Below, in pieces: positions 1 through 7,737 of a stretch of DNA of 53,312 nt. This DNA is from Atribacterota bacterium. Lineage in GTDB: Bacteria; Atribacterota; Atribacteria; Atribacterales; Caldatribacteriaceae. Made by a program: the position numbers and the translations under genes. The notes beneath the pieces are model-generated. The model was not told where the DNA came from, did no database searches, and saw only the letters and a program-made list of their open reading frames with translations. Within the stretch, counting starts at the first letter, position 1; every line of letters begins with the position of its first letter. The stretch lies in assembly GCA_039638595.1 (NCBI GenBank), contig JBDIWM010000008.1:1-53312 (forward strand), in the 5' to 3' direction.

Positions 1-335
1 TAGCAGGAATCCATTCTTCCGTCATGCCTGAATGCAGTAATCAGGCATCTCAGTAGTGAAAAGAGGATACTGGGATTCCTGATAGAAGCATTCAGGAATG
101 ACGCTTATTTATTCGTCATTCCCGCACAGCCTCCTTCTGTCATTCCCGCAAAAACCCTTTCTGTTATGCCTGCACAAACTTCTTTCGTCATTCCTGCAAA
201 AACCCCCTCCGTCATTCCCGCATGACACCCCCTCCGTCATTCCTGCACGTATTTAGCAGGAATCTCAGTAACTAAGGGAAAAGCAACCGAGATTCCGGCT
301 TAAAGATTGCCGGAATGACCACTGATTAATACCTT
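1..335. repeat. Tandem 24-25 bp repeat block, left copy
   Basis: This gene-free stretch carries a tandem array whose core is CGTCATTCCYGCA. Copies start near 116, 140, 164, 188, 212 and 237, a steady 24-25 bp step, with C-rich linkers such as AAAAACCCCCTC. The array ends in a longer tail (about 240-320) with oppositely oriented GGAATCTC and GGAATGAC parts that could pair with the core. The tail and last units recur at 1281-1460. Another short inverted pair of the same family (GGAATCCATTC, ATTCAGGAATGACG) lies at 1-112. It is not a CRISPR array: the linkers are near-identical and the unit is too short. It resembles the GTCATTCCCGC dispersed repeats common in bacterial intergenic DNA. No gene is seen here. 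Confidence 0.85.
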
Positions 336-554
336 CGAGGGCAGGCTCCCTGGTAAAAGTATCCAGGGGCAGGTTTTTCCGATAAATATATTCAGGACAG
401 GTTGGAAAAGTTTGATTAAAGGTGTTGTTTCGGGGTTACTTTTTTCGGTGGAAACCTAATTGGAAGTCGTTTAAACTTCCCGGAAGATGCGAAGGCAAGT
501 ACTGCGATTTGGTAGAATAAAAAGGGTGCAGATGGACAACTTGGGGGGAAAGGG
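336..554 (+). promoter_or_regulatory. Leader of the MntA/HepT pair
   Basis: This is about 220 bp with no gene. It starts with a second kind of short repeat built on GGGCAGG...CCCTGG and TTCAGGACAGG, related to sequence at 1595-1655. A likely promoter is the extended -10 TGGTAGAAT near 511-519, about 35 bp before the start at 555. The ribosome binding site is the G-rich GGGGGAAAGGG just before the ATG. Confidence 0.4.
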
Positions 555-848
555 ATGAAAACCCTGGAAGAAATAAAAACCCTGTTGATGAAACACAGGG
601 AGGATTTAAAGACACGGTATGGTGTTCGAGAAATAGGTATTTTCGGTTCCTATGTACGGGGAAAGGCCGGGGAGGAAAGCGACCTTGATATTTTGGTTGA
701 CTTTGAAAACCCTTTGAGTTTGCTTCGTATTGTTGCCCTGGAACACGAACTTCAGGACCTTTTGGGGGTAAAGGTTGACCTTGTTCCGAAAAAGAATGTT
801 CGCAAAGAATTGGAAAAGGAAATCCTTAACTACGTGGTTTTTTTATGA
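555..848 (+). CDS. mntA: MntA-type nucleotidyltransferase antitoxin
   Basis: A 97-residue minimal nucleotidyltransferase of the MNT group. The pattern GSx10DxD is complete (GSYVRGK...SDLDILVDF, about residues 30-50), with a third acidic residue further on (VKVDLV), as needed for two-metal nucleotidyl transfer. In characterised MntA/HepT pairs the antitoxin inactivates the HEPN toxin by AMPylating a tyrosine near its active site. The gene overlaps hepT by 4 bp (ATGA), so the two are translationally coupled. Repeat blocks lie on both sides, suggesting a self-contained cassette. The family call is firm; the AMPylation role is by analogy. Confidence 0.9.
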   Translation: MKTLEEIKTLLMKHREDLKTRYGVREIGIFGSYVRGKAGEESDLDILVDFENPLSLLRIVALEHELQDLLGVKVDLVPKKNVRKELEKEILNYVVFL

Positions 849-1201
849 AAAGAAAAATAGTCTTCTTTTTGAGCGATATTCTTGAACATATGGAAAGAGC
901 TGAAAAGTACTTGGCAGGATTTACCCTAGATGCTTTCTTAAACGACTCCAAAACCAGTGACGCGGTGTTACGGTGTATTGAGGTAATCGGTGAAGCGAGC
1001 AAGAACATTCCCCAGGAAGTACGGCAAAAGTACCCTTCCATTCCCTGGCGCGACATGGCTGGAATGAGGGATAAAATCATTCATGGATATTTTCAGGTAG
1101 ACCTTGAAAGCGTCTGGTTAGTCGTGAGAGACGATATTCCAGTTTTAAAACCATTATTGCAAAAAGTTTTAGAAACAATAGAAAAAGAAGACACGAAGTA
1201 A
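845..1201 (+). CDS. hepT: HepT-type HEPN ribonuclease toxin (DUF86)
   Basis: A 118-residue all-helical HEPN protein. It contains the RNase motif and its modification site in one string, RDKIIHGYF (about residues 77-85), which matches Rx4HxY: arginine and histidine for catalysis and the tyrosine that the MntA partner AMPylates. Upstream, VIGEASKNIP is also typical of DUF86 proteins. It starts inside the end of mntA. Expected role: a ribosome-independent RNA nuclease held in check by MntA. Nothing looks broken, so the module is probably functional. Confidence 0.9.
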   Translation: MKRKIVFFLSDILEHMERAEKYLAGFTLDAFLNDSKTSDAVLRCIEVIGEASKNIPQEVRQKYPSIPWRDMAGMRDKIIHGYFQVDLESVWLVVRDDIPVLKPLLQKVLETIEKEDTK

Positions 1202-1720
1202 AGGGAATGGAAATTGGGTTCAGGCTGTTTACAGGGATGGTCCTTGATTAATACCTTCGAGGGTGACGCCTTTTTGTTCGTCATTCCTGCAAAAACCCCC
1301 TCCGTCATTCCCGCATGAATCCCCCTCCGTCATTCCCGCAAAAACCCCCTCCGTCATTCCTGCATGACACCCCCTCCGTCATTCCTGCACGTATTTAGCG
1401 GGAATCTCAGTAACTAAGGGAAAAGCAACCGAGATTCCGGCTAAAAGATTGCCGGGGTGACGGATTAAAAAAGAACGTCATTCCTGCATGCTTTTAGCGG
1501 GAATCTCAGTAACAAAAAGTCACTGGGATTCCTGATAAAAGGGTTCAGGAATGACGTAGGGGAGAGACGTTTAGGAATGACGGTATAAATAGACCCCTGA
1601 TAGAAGCGTTCGGGGGCAGGCTCCCTGATTAATAAATTCAGAGGCGAGCTGGAAGGGATATACCGCTGTTTATGTGAATCTGGATTAACTCTAAGAAAGA
1701 ACCTTTTGGTGGGTTGAGGG
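1202..1720. repeat. Tandem 24-25 bp repeat block, right copy
   Basis: This gene-free stretch repeats the left block. Core units begin near 1281, 1305, 1330, 1354 and 1379, followed by the same tail (about 1380-1460) with only a few substitutions relative to 240-320. The short sequence GATTAATACCTTCGAGGG occurs here at about 1245 and in the left block at about 325. At 1480-1560 an inverted pair (CGTCATTCC ... GGAATGACG) could form a long imperfect hairpin. The two blocks bracket mntA/hepT as direct repeats. Confidence 0.85.
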
Positions 1721-1721
1721 T

Positions 1722-1746
1722 GTGGGAGGAGGGAACCTCCTCCCAC
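1722..1746. terminator. Perfect 11 bp hairpin, probable terminator
   Basis: GTGGGAGGAGG, loop GAA, CCTCCTCCCAC: an uninterrupted stem. On the plus strand it is followed by ATTTTATTC, a fair T-tract. On the minus strand it lies just after the stop codon of the secreted protease-like gene. It may therefore stop transcription from both sides. Confidence 0.7.
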
Positions 1747-1749
1747 ATT

Positions 1750-2820
1750 TTATTCTTTCCAGAAATAGACTATGGCCATACCTTCAGGTGAGACTGGAGC
1801 ACCTTTGGTGAGGGTGTATCCTGGTGAGAAGCTATAGAGTCCACTGATTACTGCCCGGGGGGTTTGGGTGATGATACTGTTTTTGGGTGTGGGGTCCATG
1901 ACGCCACCTTCGCTGGTGTGTCCAGAGAAACCTACCACGTGACCCATTTCGTGGAGGTAGAGGCGGTATTCGGGTTCAAGGTAGTAGCCGTACCAGTTGC
2001 CGGCAGGGAGGATTCCAACTTTAGCTTTGTAAATGGTGTAGTTTGACCAGTAGACTACTGCATAACCCCAGGCACCGGAGTTGGCAATGCTGGAGTCGTA
2101 AACGATCTGGACCGGACTTTGAGGATTGCTGCTTACCCGAAAGACAGTTTTGCCTCCAATGATTCCGTTCCATTCGCTGAGGACCGGGGCAAGGTCGATG
2201 CCTGAGTCGGTGGTGGCGTTGTACACTTCCACTATTCCATCAGCCCAGCGGACTACTGTGTTTTTACCATAGCCGTAGGTGGTAAGGAGGCTGGTGAGGT
2301 CCGTTGGTGCTGGGGTGGGTGTAGGTGTGGGTGTGGGAGTTGGAACAGGAGTAGGTGTTGGGGCGGGGGTTGGTGTAGGTGTTGGCGTCGGGATTGGAGT
2401 GGAAGTCGGCATTGGAGCTGGAGTAGGTGTAGGTGTAGTGACCTTTTCCAGGTAAAAATTGAGAGTGGTATTTTTACTTTTGCGGATGGTGGCGATTTTG
2501 GTTTGGGCATTGTACCCGGTTAGGGTCACGGTAACGGTGACCTGTCCCACGGGGATTCCGGTGATGGTGTAACGACCCAGAGAATTAGTGATACCGGAAC
2601 GATTGACTTCGACCACTTTGACCAGGGCGTTCGGTAAGCTTTTCCCAGTGGAGGCATCTTTTACGGTGCCAGATAAGGAACCGACGAGTACTCTGGCGGC
2701 TTCCTGGTTGCTTTCCACGGAAGGGACGGTTCCGATTTGGCAGCCGGCCAGAATCAATACCACGAAAATTAGAAAGAGACCAAGGTACGGGCGATGCTTT
2801 GCGAAAAAGCGGGTCTTCAT
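1750..2820 (-). CDS. Secreted metzincin-like lipoprotein with carboxypeptidase-regulatory-like domain and TP linker
   Basis: A lipoprotein of about 356 residues. The order is: signal peptide ending in lipobox LAGC (about residue 27), a CarboxypepD-regulatory-like beta domain (about 45-125, with [15 protein letters not shown] and GRYTITGIP), a Thr-Pro/Ala-Pro linker of about 45 residues, then a catalytic-type domain with HEMGHVVGF (H290, E291, H294) and a later VMDP resembling a Met-turn. Metzincins use HExxHxxGxxH; here the third histidine comes one residue late (GFSGH), so zinc binding or the exact family is uncertain. The ATG at 2820 is preferred over 2865 because GGGGAGAAGG precedes it. 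It would be anchored to the cell surface or envelope. It is transcribed behind a c-di-GMP riboswitch. Confidence 0.8.
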   Translation of the reverse strand: MKTRFFAKHRPYLGLFLIFVVLILAGCQIGTVPSVESNQEAARVLVGSLSGTVKDASTGKSLPNALVKVVEVNRSGITNSLGRYTITGIPVGQVTVTVTLTGYNAQTKIATIRKSKNTTLNFYLEKVTTPTPTPAPMPTSTPIPTPTPTPTPAPTPTPVPTPTPTPTPTPAPTDLTSLLTTYGYGKNTVVRWADGIVEVYNATTDSGIDLAPVLSEWNGIIGGKTVFRVSSNPQSPVQIVYDSSIANSGAWGYAVVYWSNYTIYKAKVGILPAGNWYGYYLEPEYRLYLHEMGHVVGFSGHTSEGGVMDPTPKNSIITQTPRAVISGLYSFSPGYTLTKGAPVSPEGMAIVYFWKE

Positions 2821-2874
2821 GGTCCTTCTCCCCTTTTTGAGATTTGAAAGGGAAGAGAGGGTCAATAAAAAATG

Positions 2875-2966
2875 GGACTTGGTAACCCGGCCACCGTAGC
2901 TTTATGCTGTAGGTCCGTGGTTTTGCGTCCTTCCCTTTCGGGAAGTTTGCCCTTTCATTCCCTTTC
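2875..2966 (-). ncRNA. Cyclic di-GMP-I (GEMM) riboswitch
   Basis: On the minus strand the segment reads GGGCAAAC, a stem with GAAA tetraloop (CTTCCC-GAAA-GGGAAG), GGACGCAAA, then CCACGG, ACCTA, a second hairpin closing with GGTGG, and CCGGGTTACC. These are, in order, the conserved blocks of the GEMM-I aptamer that binds c-di-GMP. It lies about 60 nt before the start of the surface metalloprotease-like gene and in the same direction. A possible -10 (TATATA, about 2973-2978) sits upstream. No U-tract terminator is evident between aptamer and gene. Instead, minus-strand segments 2847-2855 and 2828-2836 can pair over the ribosome binding site, which suggests translational control. Confidence 0.92.
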
Positions 2967-3122
2967 TACTTTATATATCGGCGCAATGGAAAAATACTTT
3001 AGGGGTGGAAAATTTTTTTTTGAACTCGGGTGAAATTTTGGAAGGTAAGGCTTACCAAAAAGTGTGGTGTAGCTGACTGTAATCATCATTGATTTACCGG
3101 GTGAGGGTTTGGGTAAGGGAAT
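2967..3122. other. Intergenic stretch between AraC gene end and riboswitch
   Basis: About 155 bp holding the presumed minus-strand promoter of the riboswitch transcript (A/T-rich, near 2965-3010) and the short 3' flank of the regulator gene. I see no gene, repeat or strong hairpin. Confidence 0.5.
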
Positions 3123-4004
3123 TTACGCGCGGGTGGGGAGCGGGGAGATGGGGGTACTTTCGTTTTCGGTTAAAAGGTAGGATTTGCGCCAGGTGGAGGG
3201 GCTTAAACCGGTGATTTTACGGAAGACTTTGGAAAACTGCTGGGTACTGCCAAAGCCCAAACCCATGGCGACCTCTGTCACTGAGTGTTCATGGTGAAGG
3301 AGGAGACACTTACTGCGCTGGATTTTGAGAGTGGTGAGATACTGTTTGGGGCTGACGCCGACGTAGTGTTTGAAAAGTCGGCGGAAGTACTGGGGTGAAA
3401 GACCGTAAATTCTGGCGACTTCTTTAACGTGGGTGAGATTGTGGCTGTGTTCGTGCATGAAGCGGAGGGCGCTTTCGATGATCTGTTTTTGTTCGGGGGA
3501 AAGGGGGGATGAAGAGAAGGCAGTCTTACCCCGCAGGAGGAACACGATCATTTCTTCCACGATGGCCCGGCACTGGATTTCGGCGAAGGGAGGGTTGGAG
3601 GCGATTTCCCGTTGCAGTTTGTGGCAGAACTCAAGGAACACGCTCACCGAAAGCTGGGAAAGGGAAAAACGGCCAATAGGTGGGGTATTAACCAGGTGAC
3701 GCAGAAAGTCATGATCGAAGGGGAGAAACTGAGCCACGACAAACTCGACCCCTTCAGGAGGTTCGGCGTAGAAATCGTGCAAGACACCGCTGGGGATGAA
3801 CATCGCTTCATTTTTGTGGAAACGAAAATTTCTACCCCCGGCTTGGATGGTACAACCTCCAGATTTGACCAGACTCAGTTCGCACTGAGTATGACGATGA
3901 GGATGCATTTGCCACCCTGGGGGATAAGGAGGTTCGAGGATGACAGTGTACATGGAAACTCCGCGTTCAGTAGAGAAAGAAGACGACCTTTCTAAAGCAC
4001 CCAT
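3123..4004 (-). CDS. AraC-family regulator with N-terminal cupin
   Basis: A 293-residue regulator. The N-terminal half is a cupin sensor (HPHRHTQCELSLV and PSGVLHDF carry the histidine clusters of that fold). The C-terminal 100 residues are two helix-turn-helix units typical of AraC/XylS (VKEVARIYGLSPQYFRRLF and VTEVAMGLGFGSTQQFSKVF). A longer reading starting at 4067 is possible, but the extended -10 TGGTATAAT lies inside it, so the ATG at 4004 is the better start. It is divergent from a CUT2 sugar transporter operon that also encodes a rhamnose-mutarotase homologue, so it very likely controls that operon in response to the sugar. Confidence 0.85.
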   Translation of the reverse strand: MGALERSSSFSTERGVSMYTVILEPPYPPGWQMHPHRHTQCELSLVKSGGCTIQAGGRNFRFHKNEAMFIPSGVLHDFYAEPPEGVEFVVAQFLPFDHDFLRHLVNTPPIGRFSLSQLSVSVFLEFCHKLQREIASNPPFAEIQCRAIVEEMIVFLLRGKTAFSSSPLSPEQKQIIESALRFMHEHSHNLTHVKEVARIYGLSPQYFRRLFKHYVGVSPKQYLTTLKIQRSKCLLLHHEHSVTEVAMGLGFGSTQQFSKVFRKITGLSPSTWRKSYLLTENESTPISPLPTRA

Positions 4005-4034
4005 AGCGATTTGACGACCTTCTTTTTGACCATA

Positions 4035-4089
4035 ATTATACCATATGAACTGGTTCTTTTTTGACACCTAAAAGAGCGAAAAGTTATCG
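4035..4089. promoter_or_regulatory. Back-to-back promoters of the AraC gene and transporter operon
   Basis: On the plus strand, TTGACA (4061-4066), a 17 bp spacer and TTATCG (4084-4089) form a promoter for the transporter operon. On the minus strand, an extended -10 TGGTATAAT (4035-4043) serves the AraC regulator; its -35 region would overlap the plus-strand TTGACA. One protein bound here could affect both directions. Confidence 0.65.
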
Positions 4090-4182
4090 CCCGGAAAGGA
4101 AGAGCATACTATGATACTTTTTAAGGCGACTCAAGGAGCGCTTTTTGAGTTGGAAATTCTATTTGGAAGGGAGGAAAATGAC

Positions 4183-5190
4183 ATGAAAAGGTTCACTCTG
4201 GTATTGGTGGTGGTGTTGGCGGTGTTGATGCTGGGGAATGTCACGCTTTGGGCTAAAAAGCTAACCTATGGGTATGTGACACCTGGTCCTGATACCTGGT
4301 ACCGTAAAGATGTGGAAGGATTCCAGTATGCGGCGAGTTTGGCTGGGGTGGATGTGGTGGTGCTGAATTCTGACTACGATACCGAAAAAGAAATCGCCAA
4401 CATCCAGACCCTGATCAATATGGGAGTCGATGGGATGTGTATTTTTTCCTTCAATCCCAATGGGGCAACCATCGCAGCCCGGGAGTGCGAACGAGCAGGG
4501 ATTCCGCTGGTGGTAACCGATAACGTGGGGCAGGTGTTGAAGTCTGGGCATGATGTGGTGGCCTGCATCGATTTTGATTGGAAAGCCATGGGTGAGAACG
4601 TGGCCAACTACATTGCTGAGAATTACCCCGGAGAAAAGATTGCCGTCATCATGGGTCTTTTTGAGCATGTACCGGTGCAAATTTTCCGCCAGTCCTTTGA
4701 ACCTAAAGTAGCTGAATTGGGTAAAAATGAGATCGTGGCCGTCCGCGATGGAAAGTACACGCCCACTGTGGCTGTGGACCAGGCTCAGGACCTGATTGAG
4801 TCAGGATATGATTTCTCGATTCTGTTCATTTTTAACGAAGAAATGGCGGCGGCGGTCGTCCGGATGCTCAAAGCAAGGGGGCTTCTGAATAACCCCATCA
4901 AGGTCATTAGCACAAATGGGGCTCCGTATGGGATTGAGCTCATTAAGGAAGGAAGCATTAAATACTCGATTTCCACCTCGCCCGGTTGGGAGGGATTCAT
5001 TTCCTTCCTGGCGCTCCATGCTTATACTCAGGGACGGATTACTGACACTAACCAACAGATTCTTTTACCCAACACTCCGATTACGCCAGAAACCATTGAC
5101 GACAAGAAAAAGGTTATTCCCTGGGACGTTGACCCGGTATGGATTGAACTCACCAAGGAATATTTCCCGCAGTACGACGGTCTGTATTAG
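4183..5190 (+). CDS. Sugar ABC transporter substrate-binding protein (CUT2, RbsB-like)
   Basis: A 335-residue periplasmic-binding-protein type I fold. It starts with a cleavable signal peptide (MKRFTLVLVVVLA, cleavage near LWA-KK). It shows family landmarks: an early YGYVTPGPDTWY segment, the repeated DQAQDLIESGYD region and a late hinge (ISTSPGW). The ATG at 4183 is chosen because GGGAGG precedes it; the frame opens earlier at 4111 but that would bury the signal peptide. It is the first gene of an operon with ATPase and permease. Ligand not determinable from sequence; the mutarotase further down points to a rhamnose-like or other deoxy sugar. Confidence 0.9.
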   Translation: MKRFTLVLVVVLAVLMLGNVTLWAKKLTYGYVTPGPDTWYRKDVEGFQYAASLAGVDVVVLNSDYDTEKEIANIQTLINMGVDGMCIFSFNPNGATIAARECERAGIPLVVTDNVGQVLKSGHDVVACIDFDWKAMGENVANYIAENYPGEKIAVIMGLFEHVPVQIFRQSFEPKVAELGKNEIVAVRDGKYTPTVAVDQAQDLIESGYDFSILFIFNEEMAAAVVRMLKARGLLNNPIKVISTNGAPYGIELIKEGSIKYSISTSPGWEGFISFLALHAYTQGRITDTNQQILLPNTPITPETIDDKKKVIPWDVDPVWIELTKEYFPQYDGLY

Positions 5191-5198
5191 AGGAAACT

Positions 5199-5228
5199 GG
5201 AGAGGGTAGAAGTACTTCTACCCTCTCC
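5199..5228 (+). terminator. 30 bp perfect palindrome between binding-protein and ATPase genes
   Basis: GGAGAGGGTAGAAGT followed directly by its exact reverse complement, centred on GTAC. There is no T-tract after it. In the RNA it would be a strong hairpin just after the stop of the binding-protein gene. Such hairpins usually protect the upstream message from 3' exonucleases and dampen read-through, giving more binding protein than membrane components. A similar palindrome follows the third binding-protein gene (38958-38993). Confidence 0.75.
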
Positions 5229-5245
5229 GAAGTGAGGTTTTGGCG

Positions 5246-6739
5246 ATGAGCGACGAAGATACCATTGTTTCCCTTAAAGACGTGACCAAAATTTATGGTC
5301 ATCATAAGGCGTTGGATGGGGTTTCTTTTGACCTGCGCCGGGGAGAGGTGCATTGTTTGGTGGGTGAAAATGGGGCTGGAAAGTCGACCCTGATCAAAAT
5401 CCTTTCTGGCGCTATCGCCCCAGACCGGGGAGAAATCTGCATTGCTGGGCAGTGTTTTCGTTTCCTTACTCCCCGACAGTCCATCGAGCTTGGGGTGTCC
5501 ACGGTGTACCAGGATGCAGAACTAGTGGATTCCCTGACGGTAGCGGACAACATTTTTCTGGGTAACGAACAATCGGCGCGTCTTTCCTTTGTGGTGGATA
5601 AAAAGGTACAGCTGGAGAAGGCTCGAGAAATCATCGCCACCCTCCATTTACCCTTGGTACCATCGGCACCGGTCGAGGAACTGTCGGCTTCCCAGCGACA
5701 GATGCTGCAGATTACCAAAGCCCTTTATCGCGAAGCGCGCATTATCATCATGGATGAACCTACCAGTTCCTTGGGGTTAGAAGAAAAAGAAGCGCTGATA
5801 CGGATTATCCGGACCCTGCGGGAGCGGGGCATTGGGATCATCTATATCTCCCACTATCTGGAAGAAATTTTCGAAATCGGGGATCGGGTGACCATCCTCA
5901 AAGATGGGTCAAGTATGGGAACCTACCGTATAGAGGAAGTAACCCTTGAAGAAGTGGTCCGCAAAATGGTGGGGCGGGACGCTTCGGCTTTCTTTCATCG
6001 TCGAAAGGTTCCGCTGGGCGAAGTGCAATTTGAAGTCCGGGACCTTACCAGAAGAGGGCTGGTAGAGAACGTCAGTTTCGGTGTCCGGGAGGGCGAAATC
6101 TTTGGCATTGGAGGTCTGGTTGGTTCGGGACGCAGTGAGCTCGTGAACCTCATTTTTGGGTCGATACCCCTTGAGCGTGGCGAGGTGAGGTTACGGGGTA
6201 AAAAATGTCTCATCCGTTCGCCGAAAGAGGCAATTCATCACGGCATTGCCCTCATCCCTGAGGAACGTCGGAAGCTGGCCATGCTTTTGGGAAGGAACCT
6301 GGTGGAAAATGCATCCCTGGTGCACAATGACCTCTTTCGGGGGATGGTGGTACGGCACCGGGAAGAGGTAGCGCTCACGAGAGGCATCATTCAGAAGCTG
6401 GCTGTGGCAACGCAGTCGGAGTCACAGCTTATTGAAGAACTCTCGGGTGGGAATCAACAGAAAATGGTTATCGGCCGTTGGCTTCCAGATCCCTATTCGG
6501 TGTACATCTTTGACGAACCCACCAAGGGTGTGGATATCGGTGCCAAGGAACGAATTTACGAATTGATGGTGGAACTGGCTGAACAAGGGAAAAGCATCAT
6601 CATGATTTCTTCCAGCATGCCGGAACTCCTTTCAATGAGTGACCGTATTGGAGTGATGCGTGGTGGGCGCATGGTGGACATCGTGGAAAGCCGGAATGTG
6701 ACCGAAGAAGACCTCATTCGGGCTTTCATCGGAGTATAG
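5246..6739 (+). CDS. Sugar ABC transporter ATPase, two nucleotide-binding domains (RbsA-like)
   Basis: 497 residues with two ABC domains in tandem, the usual CUT2 arrangement. The first has Walker A GENGAGKST, a variant signature (LSASQRQ) and Walker B IIIMDEPTSS. The second has a degenerate Walker A (GLVGSGRSE), the signature LSGGNQQ and FDEPTKGVD. The ATG at 5246 is chosen with GAGG eight bases upstream; a TTG two codons earlier is possible. It energises uptake with the permease that follows. Confidence 0.92.
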   Translation: MSDEDTIVSLKDVTKIYGHHKALDGVSFDLRRGEVHCLVGENGAGKSTLIKILSGAIAPDRGEICIAGQCFRFLTPRQSIELGVSTVYQDAELVDSLTVADNIFLGNEQSARLSFVVDKKVQLEKAREIIATLHLPLVPSAPVEELSASQRQMLQITKALYREARIIIMDEPTSSLGLEEKEALIRIIRTLRERGIGIIYISHYLEEIFEIGDRVTILKDGSSMGTYRIEEVTLEEVVRKMVGRDASAFFHRRKVPLGEVQFEVRDLTRRGLVENVSFGVREGEIFGIGGLVGSGRSELVNLIFGSIPLERGEVRLRGKKCLIRSPKEAIHHGIALIPEERRKLAMLLGRNLVENASLVHNDLFRGMVVRHREEVALTRGIIQKLAVATQSESQLIEELSGGNQQKMVIGRWLPDPYSVYIFDEPTKGVDIGAKERIYELMVELAEQGKSIIMISSSMPELLSMSDRIGVMRGGRMVDIVESRNVTEEDLIRAFIGV

Positions 6740-6762
6740 ATGGATACGGAGTGTGAGGATTG

Positions 6763-7725
6763 ATGGTGAACAATCGCGTACGGGAGCGTAGTGCCCTTCT
6801 TCGTAATCAGTGGTTTTTCCTTCTGGTGGTCGAAATCGGTCTGGCGGTGGTGACCGGAATTGTCAATCCACGATTTTTCACTACTAGTAACTTCATGAAT
6901 ATCTTAGAACAGGTGGCGGTTTTGGGGATTGTTTCTTCCGGTATGACCATGCTCATCATTTCTGGAGAAATTGATATCTCTGTGGGAGCCAACATCGGCC
7001 TTTCTTCCTGTGTGATGGCCATGCTGATGAAGGGAAGTAACACTACAGTTTTGCCCACCCTGGTGGGGGTGCTTTTGGCGATTGGAAATAGCCTTCTGGT
7101 GGGAGTCACGTCTCGAAGTTTTCGGGCTCCTTCTTTTATTACCTCATTGGCTTTTATTAGCGTCTTCCAGGGAATAGCCCTGGCTATCACCAAGGGGAGT
7201 TTTCAGACCATTTACGGTCAATTTGAAACCATCGGCATGACCAGAATTTTGCAGGTGCTTCCTTTGAGTTTTCTCATTAGTATCGGGGCATATTTGGTGG
7301 TTCATTTTCTTTTGACTGATACTAAACTCGGACGACGTATTTACTCAGTGGGGAGTAATCCTGCAGCGGCTTTCCTTTCGGGTATTTCGGTTTCCCAGAC
7401 CAAACTCACCGCTTTTTTCCTCAACGGTCTTTTTGTGGGGATTGCCACCATGGTCCTTCTATCCCGCATTGGAGCAGCCCAACCATCCACAGGAAGCGGT
7501 ATTGAACTGCGGGCTATTGGGGCAGTGGTCATTGGTGGAACACCCCTTTCTGGTGGTAAAGGTCGCATTATTGGCACCCTCTTCGGTGTTTTCCTTATGG
7601 GGATTATTTCTAACACCCTCAACATGCTTCGAGTGAATCCCTATTTTCAGGAAGTCACCTTTGGTTTGCTCATCATTGCTTCGCTGGCGGTGAGCGTGTT
7701 CAGTGCGTATCAGGGTAAAAAATAG
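6763..7725 (+). CDS. Sugar ABC transporter permease (RbsC-like)
   Basis: About 320 residues and very hydrophobic, with some eight to ten membrane segments. Family marks include a GEIDISVG segment early, GSNPAAAFLSGI in the middle and VIGGTPLSGGKG late, the EAA-like region that contacts the ATPase. The first ATG at 6763 follows GTGAGG closely; GTG at 6766 is an alternative. It forms the membrane channel of the first CUT2 system. Confidence 0.9.
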   Translation: MVNNRVRERSALLRNQWFFLLVVEIGLAVVTGIVNPRFFTTSNFMNILEQVAVLGIVSSGMTMLIISGEIDISVGANIGLSSCVMAMLMKGSNTTVLPTLVGVLLAIGNSLLVGVTSRSFRAPSFITSLAFISVFQGIALAITKGSFQTIYGQFETIGMTRILQVLPLSFLISIGAYLVVHFLLTDTKLGRRIYSVGSNPAAAFLSGISVSQTKLTAFFLNGLFVGIATMVLLSRIGAAQPSTGSGIELRAIGAVVIGGTPLSGGKGRIIGTLFGVFLMGIISNTLNMLRVNPYFQEVTFGLLIIASLAVSVFSAYQGKK

Positions 7726-7737
7726 GGAGGGATTACC

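Noticed and set aside
1281-1400. Regular 24-25 bp spaced repeats that look at first like a CRISPR array
   Set aside because: The units and the linkers between them are near-identical, the unit is only about 12 bases and no cas genes are present. They are tandem repeats.
2253-2510. Pro/Leu/His-rich alternative reading frame across the protease gene
   Set aside because: It is the out-of-frame reading of the Thr-Pro linker, with no ribosome binding site or other support.
4111-4182. Longer N-terminus of the first binding protein
   Set aside because: The internal ATG at 4183 has a clear ribosome binding site and starts a signal peptide; the extension would put 24 charged and mixed residues before it.
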